Below are positions 18,459 to 28,812 of a stretch of 64,000 nt of DNA, piece after piece; the stretch's first letter is position 1, and the number at the start of each line of letters is the position of its first letter. Source of the stretch: Parafrankia sp041008525 (GTDB lineage: Bacteria > Actinomycetota > Actinomycetes > Frankiales > Frankiaceae); the NCBI RefSeq assembly GCF_041008525.1, contig NZ_JBFLUG010000011.1, forward strand, positions 1 through 64,000, read 5' to 3'. Both the position numbers and the translations under genes were made by a program. The notes below the pieces were generated by a model, which made no database searches, was not told the DNA's origin, and saw only the letters and a list, made by a program, of their open reading frames with translations.

Positions 18459-19388
18459 TCAGACGGGAAGGGTGGCCGTCCTGGTCGCGTCGACGTCCCG
18501 GCCCATCTGCTCGACGAGCTCGTCGACGGAGTCGAAACGCAGGGTCGGACGCAGCAGGCGGGTGAACTCGTAGGTCATGTACTCGCCGTAGAGATCGCCG
18601 TCGAAGTCGAGCAGGAACGCCTCGACCCTGCGCTCCCGCCCCTCGAACGTCGGGTTCGTACCGATCGAGATCGCGGCGGCCCGACGCTGGTCGGACCAGC
18701 TCGCGAACCCCGCGTAGACGCCGTCGGCGGGCACCGCCGACCACGGTGTGCACTGCAGGTTCGCGGTCGGGTAGCCGATCGTGCGGCCACGGGCGTCACC
18801 GTGCACCACCACGCCCTCGACCCGGTGCGGCCGGCCGAGCGCCACCGCGGCACCCTCGACGTCGCCCGCGGCGACCCGGCGGCGGATCTCGGTGGAGGAC
18901 AACACCTTCTCGTCCGCGCGCACCAGACCGATCCCCTCCACCGCGAAGCCCTCCGCCGCCCCGCTGCGGGCCAGCGTCTGCACCGTGCCGGCCGCGCGGT
19001 GGCCGTAGGTGAAGTTCTCCCCCACGACCACGGTGGACGCCCGCAGCCGACCCACCAGCACCTGGCGGACGAACTCCTCCGCCGGGATCCGGCTGAACTC
19101 CAGGGTGAACGGGGCGACGCAGAGCGCGTCGACACCGATGGCCGCGAGCAGCTCCGCCTTGTAACGCAGGGTGGTCAGCTGCGCGGGATGCGTACCCGGG
19201 CGCAGGACCTCGGCGGGATGCGGGTCGAACGTCAGCACCGTCGCCTGCTGCCCGCGTTCCCGGGCAAGCTCGACGGCCCGCCCGATGATCCGGCGGTGGC
19301 CCAGATGAACGCCGTCGAAGAAGCCAATGGTGACGACTCCGCCGGGCCAGTCGTCCGGGGTGTTCTCGACTCCGCGCCAACGTCGCAC
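18459..19388 (-). CDS. ribF: Bifunctional riboflavin kinase / FAD synthetase
   Basis: RibF phosphorylates riboflavin to FMN and adenylates FMN to FAD. The 309-residue length is normal. The N-terminal nucleotidyltransferase domain has GFFDGVHLGHRRI at 22-34, the flavin-adenylating pocket with ENFTYGH, and STEIRRR near 160. The C-terminal riboflavin kinase domain has GRTIGYPTANL and the TNPTF block. The GTG start at 19388 has a weak ribosome site. It lies 116 bases after truB, the usual order. The insertion element follows its 3' end at 18315. Confidence 0.96.
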   Translation of the reverse strand: MRRWRGVENTPDDWPGGVVTIGFFDGVHLGHRRIIGRAVELARERGQQATVLTFDPHPAEVLRPGTHPAQLTTLRYKAELLAAIGVDALCVAPFTLEFSRIPAEEFVRQVLVGRLRASTVVVGENFTYGHRAAGTVQTLARSGAAEGFAVEGIGLVRADEKVLSSTEIRRRVAAGDVEGAAVALGRPHRVEGVVVHGDARGRTIGYPTANLQCTPWSAVPADGVYAGFASWSDQRRAAAISIGTNPTFEGRERRVEAFLLDFDGDLYGEYMTYEFTRLLRPTLRFDSVDELVEQMGRDVDATRTATLPV

Positions 19389-19504
19389 CTGCCGAAGCCT
19401 AGGGCATCACGAATTGATCTTCGATCCGCGGCGGGTCGAGCTTCGCGTTCCCGCGACCGCCCCCGGCCGGCGCGGCGTCGACGCCGGGCGCGGAGATGCC
19501 GGTG

Positions 19505-20485
<981 letters not shown>

Positions 20486-20489
20486 ACGT

Positions 20490-21575
20490 TCACCCCGCAA
20501 GCCGGGGAGCGTGCACGATCTTCTCCCGGAACCGGGCCATCACCGTCTCGAGCGGCGCCGACGACGAGATCCCGGCGGCGAAACGATGGCCGCCACCGCC
20601 CAGGGCGGTGCAGACCGCGCCGACGTCCACCGCGCCCTTGGAACGCACCGACAGCTTCCAGACACCGCCGTCCTGCTTGCAGACGACGGCGACCTCGGCC
20701 TCGGACACCGTCCGGACCGTGTCGATGACGGCCTCGATCTCGTCGTACCCGATCCCGGCCGCGCGCAGGTCGGCCTCGGTGCACCAGGTCCAGATGAGAT
20801 CGAACTCAGGCTCCAGCCGGGCCCGCTGCAGGGTCTCCCCCAGGAGCTTGAGATAGCCGAAGCGGTGGGTGTCCCAGAGTGTCCGGCCGATCAGGTCGTG
20901 CCGGACTCCGGTCGCCAGCAGGCGGGCGGCCAGCTCGTGGACGGACGGCGTCGTCGCCGCGTACCGGAAGGAACCGGTGTCCGTGGCCAGCCCCGTGTAC
21001 ACCGCGGTGGCCATGTCCTGGTCGAGCTCCACGCCGAGGGCGTCGATCAGCCGCACCACCAGCACGCTGGTGGACGCTGCCGCGATGTCGACCAGGTTGA
21101 TGTCACCGAACAGGGTGTTGGAGGCGTGGTGGTCCACGACGAGCGAACGCGGGCCGGCGAGCCGCCGGGCCAGGCCACCGAGGCGTTCCTCGCTGCCCGC
21201 GTCCAGCGTCACGACCAGCTCCGCACCACCGCGCCCGCCCAGGTCGTCGGGTGCGACCAGCAGGTCCTGGCCGGGCAGGAAGCCCAGCGTGCGCGGGACC
21301 ACGAAGGGATCCGCGTCGAACGAGACGCGGGGGCGCGCACCAAGGCGGCGCAGGGCCAGGCCGAGCGCGATCGCCGAGCCGAGGCTGTCCCCGTCCGGGT
21401 TGATGTGGGCGAGCAGCAGCACTTCCGCACCGGCGTCCGCGACGCCGCGCAGCGCCCGCACCGCGTCCTGCAGGGCCTGGGCGGATCCCGCGCCGCCCGG
21501 CGCGCCGAGCGTGGCTTCACCTGGGCCGGACGATCCCGCGCCGGATCCCGGACCCGTCGCGGAGATGACCGTCAT
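20490..21575 (-). CDS. nrnA: DHH-DHHA1 phosphoesterase (NrnA-like nanoRNase/pAp phosphatase)
   Basis: A manganese phosphoesterase that in relatives degrades 2-5 nt RNAs and dephosphorylates pAp; some actinobacterial members act on cyclic dinucleotides. The DHH domain shows HINPDGDSLGSA, VTLDAG and VVDHHASN. The DHHA1 domain ends in GGGGHRFAAG. The ATG at 21575 overlaps the rbfA stop as ATGA, with GGAG upstream, so the start is well supported and translation is probably coupled. The 361-residue product has a 35-residue Gly/Ser-rich leader. It is co-transcribed with rbfA and truB. Confidence 0.93.
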   Translation of the reverse strand: MTVISATGPGSGAGSSGPGEATLGAPGGAGSAQALQDAVRALRGVADAGAEVLLLAHINPDGDSLGSAIALGLALRRLGARPRVSFDADPFVVPRTLGFLPGQDLLVAPDDLGGRGGAELVVTLDAGSEERLGGLARRLAGPRSLVVDHHASNTLFGDINLVDIAAASTSVLVVRLIDALGVELDQDMATAVYTGLATDTGSFRYAATTPSVHELAARLLATGVRHDLIGRTLWDTHRFGYLKLLGETLQRARLEPEFDLIWTWCTEADLRAAGIGYDEIEAVIDTVRTVSEAEVAVVCKQDGGVWKLSVRSKGAVDVGAVCTALGGGGHRFAAGISSSAPLETVMARFREKIVHAPRLAG

Positions 21576-22126
21576 GACGCCGACTCCCGCCACCCGCTCC
21601 GGGCCTCGTCACCGCCCACAGCATCGGGGTCCGCCCAGTCGCGGCCCGGCTCCGGCTCGACGTCGAGCTCGAGGTCGGCTTCGTCGATCTCGAGCTCGAC
21701 GTCGATCTCCCGGGGCCGCCGGTAGGGGTCCGGCTCACCGGCGGGCGTAGCGTCCTGGCGCGCCCGGGCGATCTCCGCGTCCCGCCGCCGGGCGACGTCG
21801 AGCAGGTCCTCGAGGTGCTGCGTGTCCTCGGGCAGCCGGTCGTGGATGAAGGTCAGCGTCGGGGTGACCTTGACCCCGGTGGCGCGCCCGACCTGGCTGC
21901 GCAGCATCCCCCTCGCCGATTCCAACGCGGCGGCCGAGGCCTCCCGCGCATCGTCATCGCCGTACACCGTGTAGAAGATCGTCGCGTCGAGCAGGTCGGG
22001 GGTGACCCGAGCGTCCGTCACGGTCACCATTCCGAGACGGGGATCCTTCACACCGCGTTCCAGCGTGGACGCGACCACCTCACGGATGCGCACTGCCAGC
22101 CGGCGTGCGCGGGCCGGATCAGCCAC
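21572..22126 (-). CDS. rbfA: Ribosome-binding factor A
   Basis: RbfA matures the 5' end of 16S rRNA and helps cells at low temperature. The KH-like core spans residues 1-120 with the expected VKDPRLGMVTVTDARVTPDL region. A C-terminal tail of about 60 residues is very acidic (EIDVELEIDEADLELD). The GTG start at 22126 follows GGGAGG. The gene lies between ylxP and nrnA in the nusA-infB operon, and its stop overlaps the nrnA start. Confidence 0.95.
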   Translation of the reverse strand: MADPARARRLAVRIREVVASTLERGVKDPRLGMVTVTDARVTPDLLDATIFYTVYGDDDAREASAAALESARGMLRSQVGRATGVKVTPTLTFIHDRLPEDTQHLEDLLDVARRRDAEIARARQDATPAGEPDPYRRPREIDVELEIDEADLELDVEPEPGRDWADPDAVGGDEARSGWRESAS

Positions 22127-22335
22127 CGCCCACCTCCCTCACTCACCCGGTCGACCTCGGCGGGCGGACACCACGGTGCCCGGCCGGCGCACGGTCGACA
22201 CCCACCAGATTCCTGCTGCCCCCGCGGTCCAGGCACCGCACCCGGAACCGCCGGTCACGTGCGCCGCGCTCGCGACTGTGCCGCCACGCTCGTGTCCGTG
22301 TCCACAGCAGGGGCCGCTCCGTGGCACGGGACGGA

Positions 22336-22677
22336 TCAGGGCACGCCCTGGGACGGAACCGTCTCGGGCCCGGGATGGCCGTCCACGTCATCCCCGGAGA
22401 GGAAGCGCGCCCGCGCCGAGAGAACCTCCAGCTCCGGGCGTCGCGCCACCAGGTCCTCGCAGGCGCTGATGACCTCCACGCAGTGCGCGCGGTCCGCGGC
22501 CACGACAGCCACTCCGATCTCGACGCGACGGTGCAGATCCAGGCTGCCGGTCTCCGCGGTACTCACCGCGAAACGCCGCCGGAGCTCCGCCACGACCGGC
22601 CGGACGACCGACCGTTTCTCCTTCAGCGAGTGGACATCGCCGAGAAGAATGTCCAGCGTCAGGGTCCCGATCCACAT
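22336..22677 (-). CDS. ylxP: DUF503 (YlxP-like) protein
   Basis: A small conserved protein of 113 residues, always found near infB and rbfA. The family hallmark HSLKEKRSVVRP is at residues 16-27. Its fold is ferredoxin-like and links to ribosome maturation have been proposed from gene context; the biochemical role is not settled. The ATG at 22677 has GGAAG close before it. It lies 77 bases after infB and 209 bases before rbfA. The last 15 residues are Pro/Gly-rich and not part of the domain. Confidence 0.92.
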   Translation of the reverse strand: MWIGTLTLDILLGDVHSLKEKRSVVRPVVAELRRRFAVSTAETGSLDLHRRVEIGVAVVAADRAHCVEVISACEDLVARRPELEVLSARARFLSGDDVDGHPGPETVPSQGVP

Positions 22678-22754
22678 GATCTTCCCACATCCTGAATGCG
22701 CGGAGCGCCGGTGCCGGTCGGACCAGAGGTACGACCGGCACCGACACCGCCGGA

Positions 22755-25700
22755 TCAGGTGCGGGCAACCTCCCGCTGCTCGAAGGTCTCGATCACGTCA
22801 TCGATCTTGATGTCGTTGAACGACCCGAGACCGATACCGCACTCGTAGCCCTCGCGGACCTCCGTCGCGTCGTCCTTGAACCGCTTGAGCGAGTCGACGG
22901 TGAGATTGTCCGCGACCACCACACCGTCCCGGATGAGCCGGGCCTTGGTGTTGCGGCGGATGATGCCGGAGCGGACGAGCGAACCGGCGACGTTGCCGAC
23001 CCGGGGGACCCGGAAGACCTCGCGGACCTCCGCGGTACCGAGCTGGGCCTCTTCGTACACCGGCTTGAGCATGCCCTTGAGGGCGTTCTCGATGTCCTCG
23101 ATGGCCTGGTAGATCACCGAGTAGTAGCGGACCTCCACGCCCTCGCGGTCGGCCAGCTCCGTCGCCTTGCCCTGCGGGCGGACGTTGAAGCCGATGATGA
23201 CCGCGTCCGAGGCCGACGCCAGCATGACGTTGGTCTCGGTGATCGCGCCGACACCACGGTCGATGATCCGCAGACCGACCTCGTCGCCGACGTCGATCTT
23301 GAGCAGGGCGTCCTCGAGGGCTTCGACCGAACCCGACACGTCACCCTTGAGGATGAGGTTGAGCTGGGTCTTCTCGCCCTCCTTCATCCGCTCGAGGATG
23401 CTCTCCAGCGTCGGGCGACCGCGGCTCAGCGCCAGCTCGGCGTTGCGCTCACGGGCCTGCCTGCGCTCGGCGATCTGCCGGGCGACCCGGTCCTCGGGTA
23501 CGACGAGGAAGTTGTCGCCGGCGTCGGGAACGCTGGTGAAACCGAGCACCTGCACGGGCCGCGCCGGGCCCGCCTCGGTGACCTGCGCGCCGTTCTCGTC
23601 GAGCATCGCACGCACGCGGCCGAAGGCCTCGCCAGCGACGACCGAGTCACCGACACGCAGGGTCCCGCGCTGGACCAGCACCGTCGCTACCGGGCCACGG
23701 CCACGGTCGAGGCGGCCTTCGATCGCCACACCCTGAGCCTCGGTGCCAGTCGGCGCCTGCAGGTCGAGGGATGCGTCGGCGGTCAGGATGACCGCCTCCA
23801 GCAGAGCGTCGATACCGGTCCGGTTGCGCGCGGAGACGTCGACGAACATCGTGTCGCCGCCGTACTCCTCGGCGACCAGGCCGTACTCGGTGAGCTGGCC
23901 ACGGACCTTCGCCGGGTCCGCGCCCTCCTTGTCGACCTTGTTCACCGCCACGACGACCGGCACGCCGGCCGCCTGCGCGTGGTTGAGCGCCTCGACGGTC
24001 TGCGGCTTCACACCGTCGTCCGCCGCGACGACGAGGACGACGATGTCGGTCACCTGGGCACCGCGGGCACGCATGGCCGTGAAGGTCTCGTGACCCGGGG
24101 TGTCGATGAAGGTGATCGGCCGCTCGTCGCCGTCGACCACCGCCCGCACCTGGTAGGCGCCGATGTGCTGGGTGATCCCGCCGGCCTCGCCACCGACGAC
24201 GTCCGTGGAGCGGACCGCGTCGAGCAGCTTCGTCTTTCCGTGGTCGACGTGACCCATGACCGTCACGACCGGCGGACGGGTACCCATCTCGACGTCGTCG
24301 CCGTACTCGCCGCCGAACGAGAGGTCGAAGCTCTCCAGGAGCTCCTTGTCCTCGTCCTCCGGGCTGACGATCTGGACCTCGTAGCCGAGCGTCACGCCAA
24401 GCAGCTGCAACGTCTCGTCGGTGCAGGACTGGGTGGCCGTGACCATCTCACCCAGCTGGGTGAACACCACCTGGACAAGAGCGCCGGGGTTGGCGTCGAT
24501 CTTGTCGGCGAAGTCCGCGAGCGACGCGCCGCGGGGCAGCCGGATCGCCTGCCCGTTGCCGCGAGGGACCATCGCCCCCATGCGCGGCGCCTCGAGCCCG
24601 CTCTCCCATTCCTGCCGCTTCGCGCGCTTGGACTTGCGCTGCCGGCCGGGACGCCCACGGCCACCGGGGCCGAAGGCACCCGCCGTGGTACCACCGCGAC
24701 CGCGGCCACCAGCGGCCGGACGACCGCCACCACCGGGACCGCCACCACCGGGACGACCGGGAGCGCCACCGCCACCGCCGCCGGGACGACCGGGCGCACC
24801 GCCACGGCCGGCGAACCCGCCGCCACCGCCTGGGCGCGGACCGCCGCCACCGCCGCCACCGGGACGGCCCGGCGCGCCACCCGGACGCCCGGGAGCGCCA
24901 CCGGCAGGCCGGGGCTGGAACATTCCCGCGTTGGGGCGCGGACCACCGGAGCCACCGGGACGCGGCGGCATCGAGCCCGGCGACGGACGCTGACCACCGG
25001 AACCGCCGGGACGCGGCGGCATCGAGCCCGGCGACGGACGCGGACCGCCCGGGCCACCCGGACGCGGGCCACCCGGACGCGGGCCACCCGGACGCGGGGC
25101 GCCGGGCCGCGGCGGAGCCGACGGCGAGCCGCCCTGGCCGGAGCCGGCACGCGGACCGGCCGACGGGGAGGTGAAGGGGTTGTTGCCGGCACCGGCCGGG
25201 CGGGGACCCGGCCTGGGGCCGGGACGCGGGCCGCTGCCGGGACCACCCTGCCCGGGGCCACCGGGACGCGGCCGACCCTGCTGGGCCGGGCCGGGACGCG
25301 GGCCACCCGCGGTCGGGCTCGCCGGGCCGGGACGCGGCCCGGAGGCACCCGGAGCGCCGGGAGCACCCGGAGCCGGCGGGGTCGCCGGCGCCGGAGGCGC
25401 GGGCGCGGCCGGAGCCGCCGAGGCAGCGATCGGACGGGGCGCCTGCGGCTGGGCCGCGGGCGGCGGAGCGATCGGAGCCGGCGGACTCACCGGAGGCTGC
25501 GGGGGCTGCGGGGGGGCCGGCGGGCCGGGACGCGCCGCAGCGGGCGCGGGGCCAGGACGGCCGGGCACGGGCCGGGCACCGGCGGGGCCGGGACGACCAG
25601 GCATGGGGCCGGGACGACCAGGCACAGGACCTGGGCGAGGCGGCGGAGTGGGCCGGGCCCCGTTACCGGGACGGCCCCCGGAACGGCCCGCGGCGCCGGA

Positions 25701-25865
25701 GCCTTCCGCGGGGAAGGCCTCCTTGAGCTTGCGGACCACAGGTGCCTCGACAGTGGACGAGGCGGACTTCACGAACTCACCAAGGTCCTTCAGCTTGGCA
25801 AGCACGGTCTTGCTGTCGACGCCGAGCTCTTTCGCGAGCTCATGTACGCGGGCCTTTCCTGCCAC
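22755..25865 (-). CDS. infB: Translation initiation factor IF-2
   Basis: IF-2 is the GTPase that brings fMet-tRNA to the 30S subunit and drives subunit joining. At 1036 residues it is a long actinobacterial form. Residues 1-50 are an IF2_N domain (MAGKARVHELAKELG). About 55-410 is a huge Gly/Pro/Arg-rich linker. A second IF2_N-like domain spans about 435-505, and the G domain begins with GHVDHGKT near 537, with DTPGHE and NKVD following. Domains II-IV complete the end. The GTG start follows AAGGAG. It is in the rimP-nusA-ylxR-infB operon, 229 bases after ylxR. Confidence 0.97.
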   Translation of the reverse strand: MAGKARVHELAKELGVDSKTVLAKLKDLGEFVKSASSTVEAPVVRKLKEAFPAEGSGAAGRSGGRPGNGARPTPPPRPGPVPGRPGPMPGRPGPAGARPVPGRPGPAPAAARPGPPAPPQPPQPPVSPPAPIAPPPAAQPQAPRPIAASAAPAAPAPPAPATPPAPGAPGAPGASGPRPGPASPTAGGPRPGPAQQGRPRPGGPGQGGPGSGPRPGPRPGPRPAGAGNNPFTSPSAGPRAGSGQGGSPSAPPRPGAPRPGGPRPGGPRPGGPGGPRPSPGSMPPRPGGSGGQRPSPGSMPPRPGGSGGPRPNAGMFQPRPAGGAPGRPGGAPGRPGGGGGGGPRPGGGGGFAGRGGAPGRPGGGGGGAPGRPGGGGPGGGGRPAAGGRGRGGTTAGAFGPGGRGRPGRQRKSKRAKRQEWESGLEAPRMGAMVPRGNGQAIRLPRGASLADFADKIDANPGALVQVVFTQLGEMVTATQSCTDETLQLLGVTLGYEVQIVSPEDEDKELLESFDLSFGGEYGDDVEMGTRPPVVTVMGHVDHGKTKLLDAVRSTDVVGGEAGGITQHIGAYQVRAVVDGDERPITFIDTPGHETFTAMRARGAQVTDIVVLVVAADDGVKPQTVEALNHAQAAGVPVVVAVNKVDKEGADPAKVRGQLTEYGLVAEEYGGDTMFVDVSARNRTGIDALLEAVILTADASLDLQAPTGTEAQGVAIEGRLDRGRGPVATVLVQRGTLRVGDSVVAGEAFGRVRAMLDENGAQVTEAGPARPVQVLGFTSVPDAGDNFLVVPEDRVARQIAERRQARERNAELALSRGRPTLESILERMKEGEKTQLNLILKGDVSGSVEALEDALLKIDVGDEVGLRIIDRGVGAITETNVMLASASDAVIIGFNVRPQGKATELADREGVEVRYYSVIYQAIEDIENALKGMLKPVYEEAQLGTAEVREVFRVPRVGNVAGSLVRSGIIRRNTKARLIRDGVVVADNLTVDSLKRFKDDATEVREGYECGIGLGSFNDIKIDDVIETFEQREVART
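24960..25050. repeat. Direct repeats in the infB linker
   Basis: A segment encoding RPSPGSMPPRPGGSGG occurs twice with a period of about 60 bases, and shorter gcgggccacccggac units recur next to it. They encode the Gly/Pro/Arg linker of IF-2. Confidence 0.75.
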
Positions 25866-26094
25866 GGTGCTCCTTCGTTCGGCCCGCGGTCCATGCCCGC
25901 GTGACCTCGTTACCTGCTGGTGATCATGGTTGCGTTCTCACTGCGCGGTCATCGCTGTCTCGACCTGCTTCCATGTCGACGTCGATCTGGCGTCGCCTAC
26001 CGGCGCGAACCACCCGAACCGATCCCCACCGGAACGGATACCGCACCGCTGTCTCACCCGGACACCGCCACTTCGCGGCGCCCGCCCCTCTGTT

Positions 26095-26475
26095 CTACAT
26101 GCTGCTGTTGCGCGTCCGCTGCTCCAGATGTGCTCTGACCTGATTCAGCCCGAGCGGCCCGGAGACCCGCAGCGCCCGCGGGAACGCCTTACGGCGCTCC
26201 GCGAGATCGACGCACGTGGGGTCGGGGTGCACGTGGGCGCCCCGGCCCTGCATTCGGCGGCGGACATCCGGGAGGAGCTCGCCACCGACCACGACGATAC
26301 GCAACAGGCTCGACCGCGCCACCCGGCTTCGACAACCGACACAGGTACGAATCGGTCCAGAGTCCCCCGGTGGCCCCTGCTCGGCATTCGACTTCCCGGC
26401 ATCCGACTTCGATGCACGGGCTTTCGATGCACGAGCGGGAGTCACCCGGGGAGCCGGCTCCGCACGGCGCGCCAT
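26095..26475 (-). CDS. ylxR: YlxR (DUF448) RNA-binding protein
   Basis: A small protein that in relatives binds RNA and modulates RNase P. The family core PIRTCVGCRSR is at about residues 37-47, followed by RIVVVGGELLPD and GRGAHVHPDPTC. The ATG at 26475 lies seven bases past the nusA stop; longer in-frame starts would overlap nusA. The first 35 residues are Lys/Ala/Ser-rich and not conserved. Length 126 residues. It is translated after nusA and before infB, the standard order. Confidence 0.94.
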   Translation of the reverse strand: MARRAEPAPRVTPARASKARASKSDAGKSNAEQGPPGDSGPIRTCVGCRSRVARSSLLRIVVVGGELLPDVRRRMQGRGAHVHPDPTCVDLAERRKAFPRALRVSGPLGLNQVRAHLEQRTRNSSM

Positions 26476-26482
26476 GATAAGT

Positions 26483-27571
26483 CTATCCCGTTGCGCCCCG
26501 AGAGTGGCCGCCCATGGCGGAGGACCTCCGTGGGCCGCCCCCGGATCCGTTGTTCCGGGGCGTGTTGTCCCCGGTCGGCCGCTCGGCACGCTCCCCGCTC
26601 CCCTCGGTGTCGGAGTGGATGTCGATCCGCCACCCGGTGAGCCTCGCGGCGAGCCGGGCGTTCTGGCCCTCCCGGCCGATCGCGAGCGACAGCTGGTAGT
26701 CGGGCACGACGACCCTTGCCGACCGGCTCGCCAGGTCGGTGACCTCCACCCGCGACACCCGCGCCGGGGAGAGTGCGCTGCCGACGAAGGTCGCCGGGTC
26801 GCCCGACCAGTCGACAATGTCGATCTTCTCGCCGTGGAGCTCTGCCATGACCGCCCGGACCCGGCTGCCCATCGGGCCGATACAGGCGCCCTTCGGGTTC
26901 ACCCCGGACGCCTTCGAACGAACCGCGATCTTGGTGCGGTGGCCAGCCTCCCGGGCGATCGCCGCCAGCTCGACCGTGCCGTCGGCGACCTCGGGCACCT
27001 CGAGCCGGAACAGCCCCTTGACCAGCTCCGGATGGGTGCGGGAGAGCGTCACGGTCGGCCCGTGCGCACCACGGGACACGTGCACGACGTAGCACTTGAT
27101 CCGATCACCGTGCTCGAGCCGCTCGCCGGGGACCTGCTCGGCCGGCGGCAGGACACCTTCCACCGTGCCGAGGTCGACCAGGACCACCCGGGAACCGGCT
27201 CGCTGCTCGTGGTGCTGGACCACGCCGGAGACCACCTCGTGCTCGCGATCCGCGTACTGGCCGTAGGTCACCTCCTGCTGCGCCTCACGCAGGCGCTGCA
27301 TGATGACCTGCTTGGCGGTCATGGTGGCGATCCGGCCGAAGTCCGCGGGCGTGTCGTCCCACTCCCTGGGGGTACCGTCCGGCCCGTTCTCCCGCGCGAA
27401 GACCGCGACCTCACCGCTGGTGCGGTTGATCACCACCCGGGCGTCCTCGGCGGAGCCACTGGTGTGTTTGTAGGCGGTCAGCAACGCGGTCTCGATCGCC
27501 TCGACAAGAGTGTCGAAGGCGATCTCCTTCTCGCGCTCGATTCCCCGCAGTGCAGCGACGTCGAGCTTCAC
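26483..27571 (-). CDS. nusA: Transcription termination/antitermination factor NusA
   Basis: NusA binds RNA polymerase and modulates pausing, termination and antitermination. The N-terminal polymerase-binding domain covers residues 1-130, an S1 domain follows (GDRIKCYVVHV), then two KH domains with GACIGPMGSRVRAV and LAIGREGQNARLA. At 362 residues it is the short actinobacterial form without the C-terminal acidic repeats of E. coli. The start overlaps the rimP stop by ATGA, so translation is coupled. The last 35 residues are low-complexity. Confidence 0.97.
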   Translation of the reverse strand: MKLDVAALRGIEREKEIAFDTLVEAIETALLTAYKHTSGSAEDARVVINRTSGEVAVFARENGPDGTPREWDDTPADFGRIATMTAKQVIMQRLREAQQEVTYGQYADREHEVVSGVVQHHEQRAGSRVVLVDLGTVEGVLPPAEQVPGERLEHGDRIKCYVVHVSRGAHGPTVTLSRTHPELVKGLFRLEVPEVADGTVELAAIAREAGHRTKIAVRSKASGVNPKGACIGPMGSRVRAVMAELHGEKIDIVDWSGDPATFVGSALSPARVSRVEVTDLASRSARVVVPDYQLSLAIGREGQNARLAARLTGWRIDIHSDTEGSGERAERPTGDNTPRNNGSGGGPRRSSAMGGHSRGATG

Positions 27572-28554
27572 CGGTTCATCTCCTTGCCGTCCCGGCCGCT
27601 CGGGCCCGCAACCGCGCCCACGGCACCATGATCCTGCACCAGCTCATCGGGGGGCGGCACGGTGTGCCCGGCCTCCGCCGCGACCGCGCCCCCCGCACCG
27701 CTCCCGGCGGTCGCCGACCCGGCGACGTCGCCCGGATCGTCCACTCCGTCGGTGTCGTCCGAGTCGTGGACGTCGTCGAGGTCGTGGACGTCATCCGCAT
27801 CGTCGACGTCGTCCGCGTCCTCGGAATCGTCCGCGTCATCAAAGTCGTCGAAGTCGTCGAGATCCGTGTCGGTGACGTCCTCGGGGCCGACGACCGGGTC
27901 TCCGCCCGCCTCCCTGTCGCGCTGGTCGGCATCCGCGGCCGACCCGAACTCGACCTGGACGGTCGCCCGGGTCACGGTGTCGTAGACCACCCGCTCCACC
28001 CGGGTCCGGGCAGGCCGGCCGCGGCGGGCCGGCCCGGTGGGAACCGCGAGGTCAGCACCCTCGTCGTCGGCCGAAAGCACCCTGCCCTCGACGTCGCCGC
28101 CATCAGAGCGCCGAACGAGCACCACCCGCCCGACGGCCCGGCGCCAGTGCCTCGGAGCCAGCAGCGGCCGGTCAACACCGGGCGACGTCACCTCCAGCAC
28201 GTAGGGCCCGGCGAGTGGCCCGCCGGCACCGCCCTCGGCCTCGTCGTCCAGGGCGGCGGAGACCAGCCTGCTGGCCGCGGCGACAGCGTCGAGATCGATC
28301 CCGCCCTCACGGTCGACGGCGACTCGGACCACACTGCGCGAACCCGCCCGTGAGACGGCGACGTCCTCGAGATCGAAACCCTCGGCGGCCAACGCGGGCT
28401 CCAGCCTGCGCCGCAGCTCCACCCGCGCGGCCTCGTTCGCCGCCGCAGTTGCTGCCCGGCTGCCTCCCGCGGAGGCCTGCGTCCTTCCGGTGCCTCGGGA
28501 CGGCGCCGTCGGCCGACGGACCCCCGCCCGGCCGGAGTCTCCCGTCCTAGCCAC
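27568..28554 (-). CDS. rimP: Ribosome maturation factor RimP with an acidic C-terminal extension
   Basis: RimP helps assemble the 30S subunit. The conserved two-domain part covers about residues 40-205, with VEVTSPGVDRPL-like LEVTSPGVDRPLL as hallmark. The product is 328 residues, against about 150-200 in most bacteria. The extra length is a 35-residue basic head and a tail from about 210 to 328. The tail holds a run of Asp-rich units (DDFDD, DDADD, DDVDD). The GTG start at 28554 has only a moderate ribosome site. It is the first gene of the nusA-infB operon, divergent from the DUF4439 gene. Confidence 0.93.
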   Translation of the reverse strand: MARTGDSGRAGVRRPTAPSRGTGRTQASAGGSRAATAAANEAARVELRRRLEPALAAEGFDLEDVAVSRAGSRSVVRVAVDREGGIDLDAVAAASRLVSAALDDEAEGGAGGPLAGPYVLEVTSPGVDRPLLAPRHWRRAVGRVVLVRRSDGGDVEGRVLSADDEGADLAVPTGPARRGRPARTRVERVVYDTVTRATVQVEFGSAADADQRDREAGGDPVVGPEDVTDTDLDDFDDFDDADDSEDADDVDDADDVHDLDDVHDSDDTDGVDDPGDVAGSATAGSGAGGAVAAEAGHTVPPPDELVQDHGAVGAVAGPSGRDGKEMNR

Positions 28555-28812
28555 CTCGCCCGTTCCTTCCCGCGCCGACTCGGCGCCCCTGACCGTGGCC
28601 GCATGCCACCCGGCCTCGTCGGTGACCGGCCGTGGAAACGGCGCAGGGGGACAGGGCCGTCATCCCGGACAGGCAGCGCCCCCCGCGTCAAGCGTCCAGC
28701 GTCACACCGCCGAGATCCTTAGCCTACGTCCGTCGGCACAGGTCTCCAATCGCGGGCCGTCCGCGCAGCAGTGACAGCAGGGCGGGCCACGCCGGCCAGA
28801 GGCCGCGGGCTG

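Noticed and set aside
24600..25650. CRISPR-like repeat array
   Set aside because: The repeats are in frame inside infB, unevenly spaced and degenerate, and encode a Gly/Pro linker.
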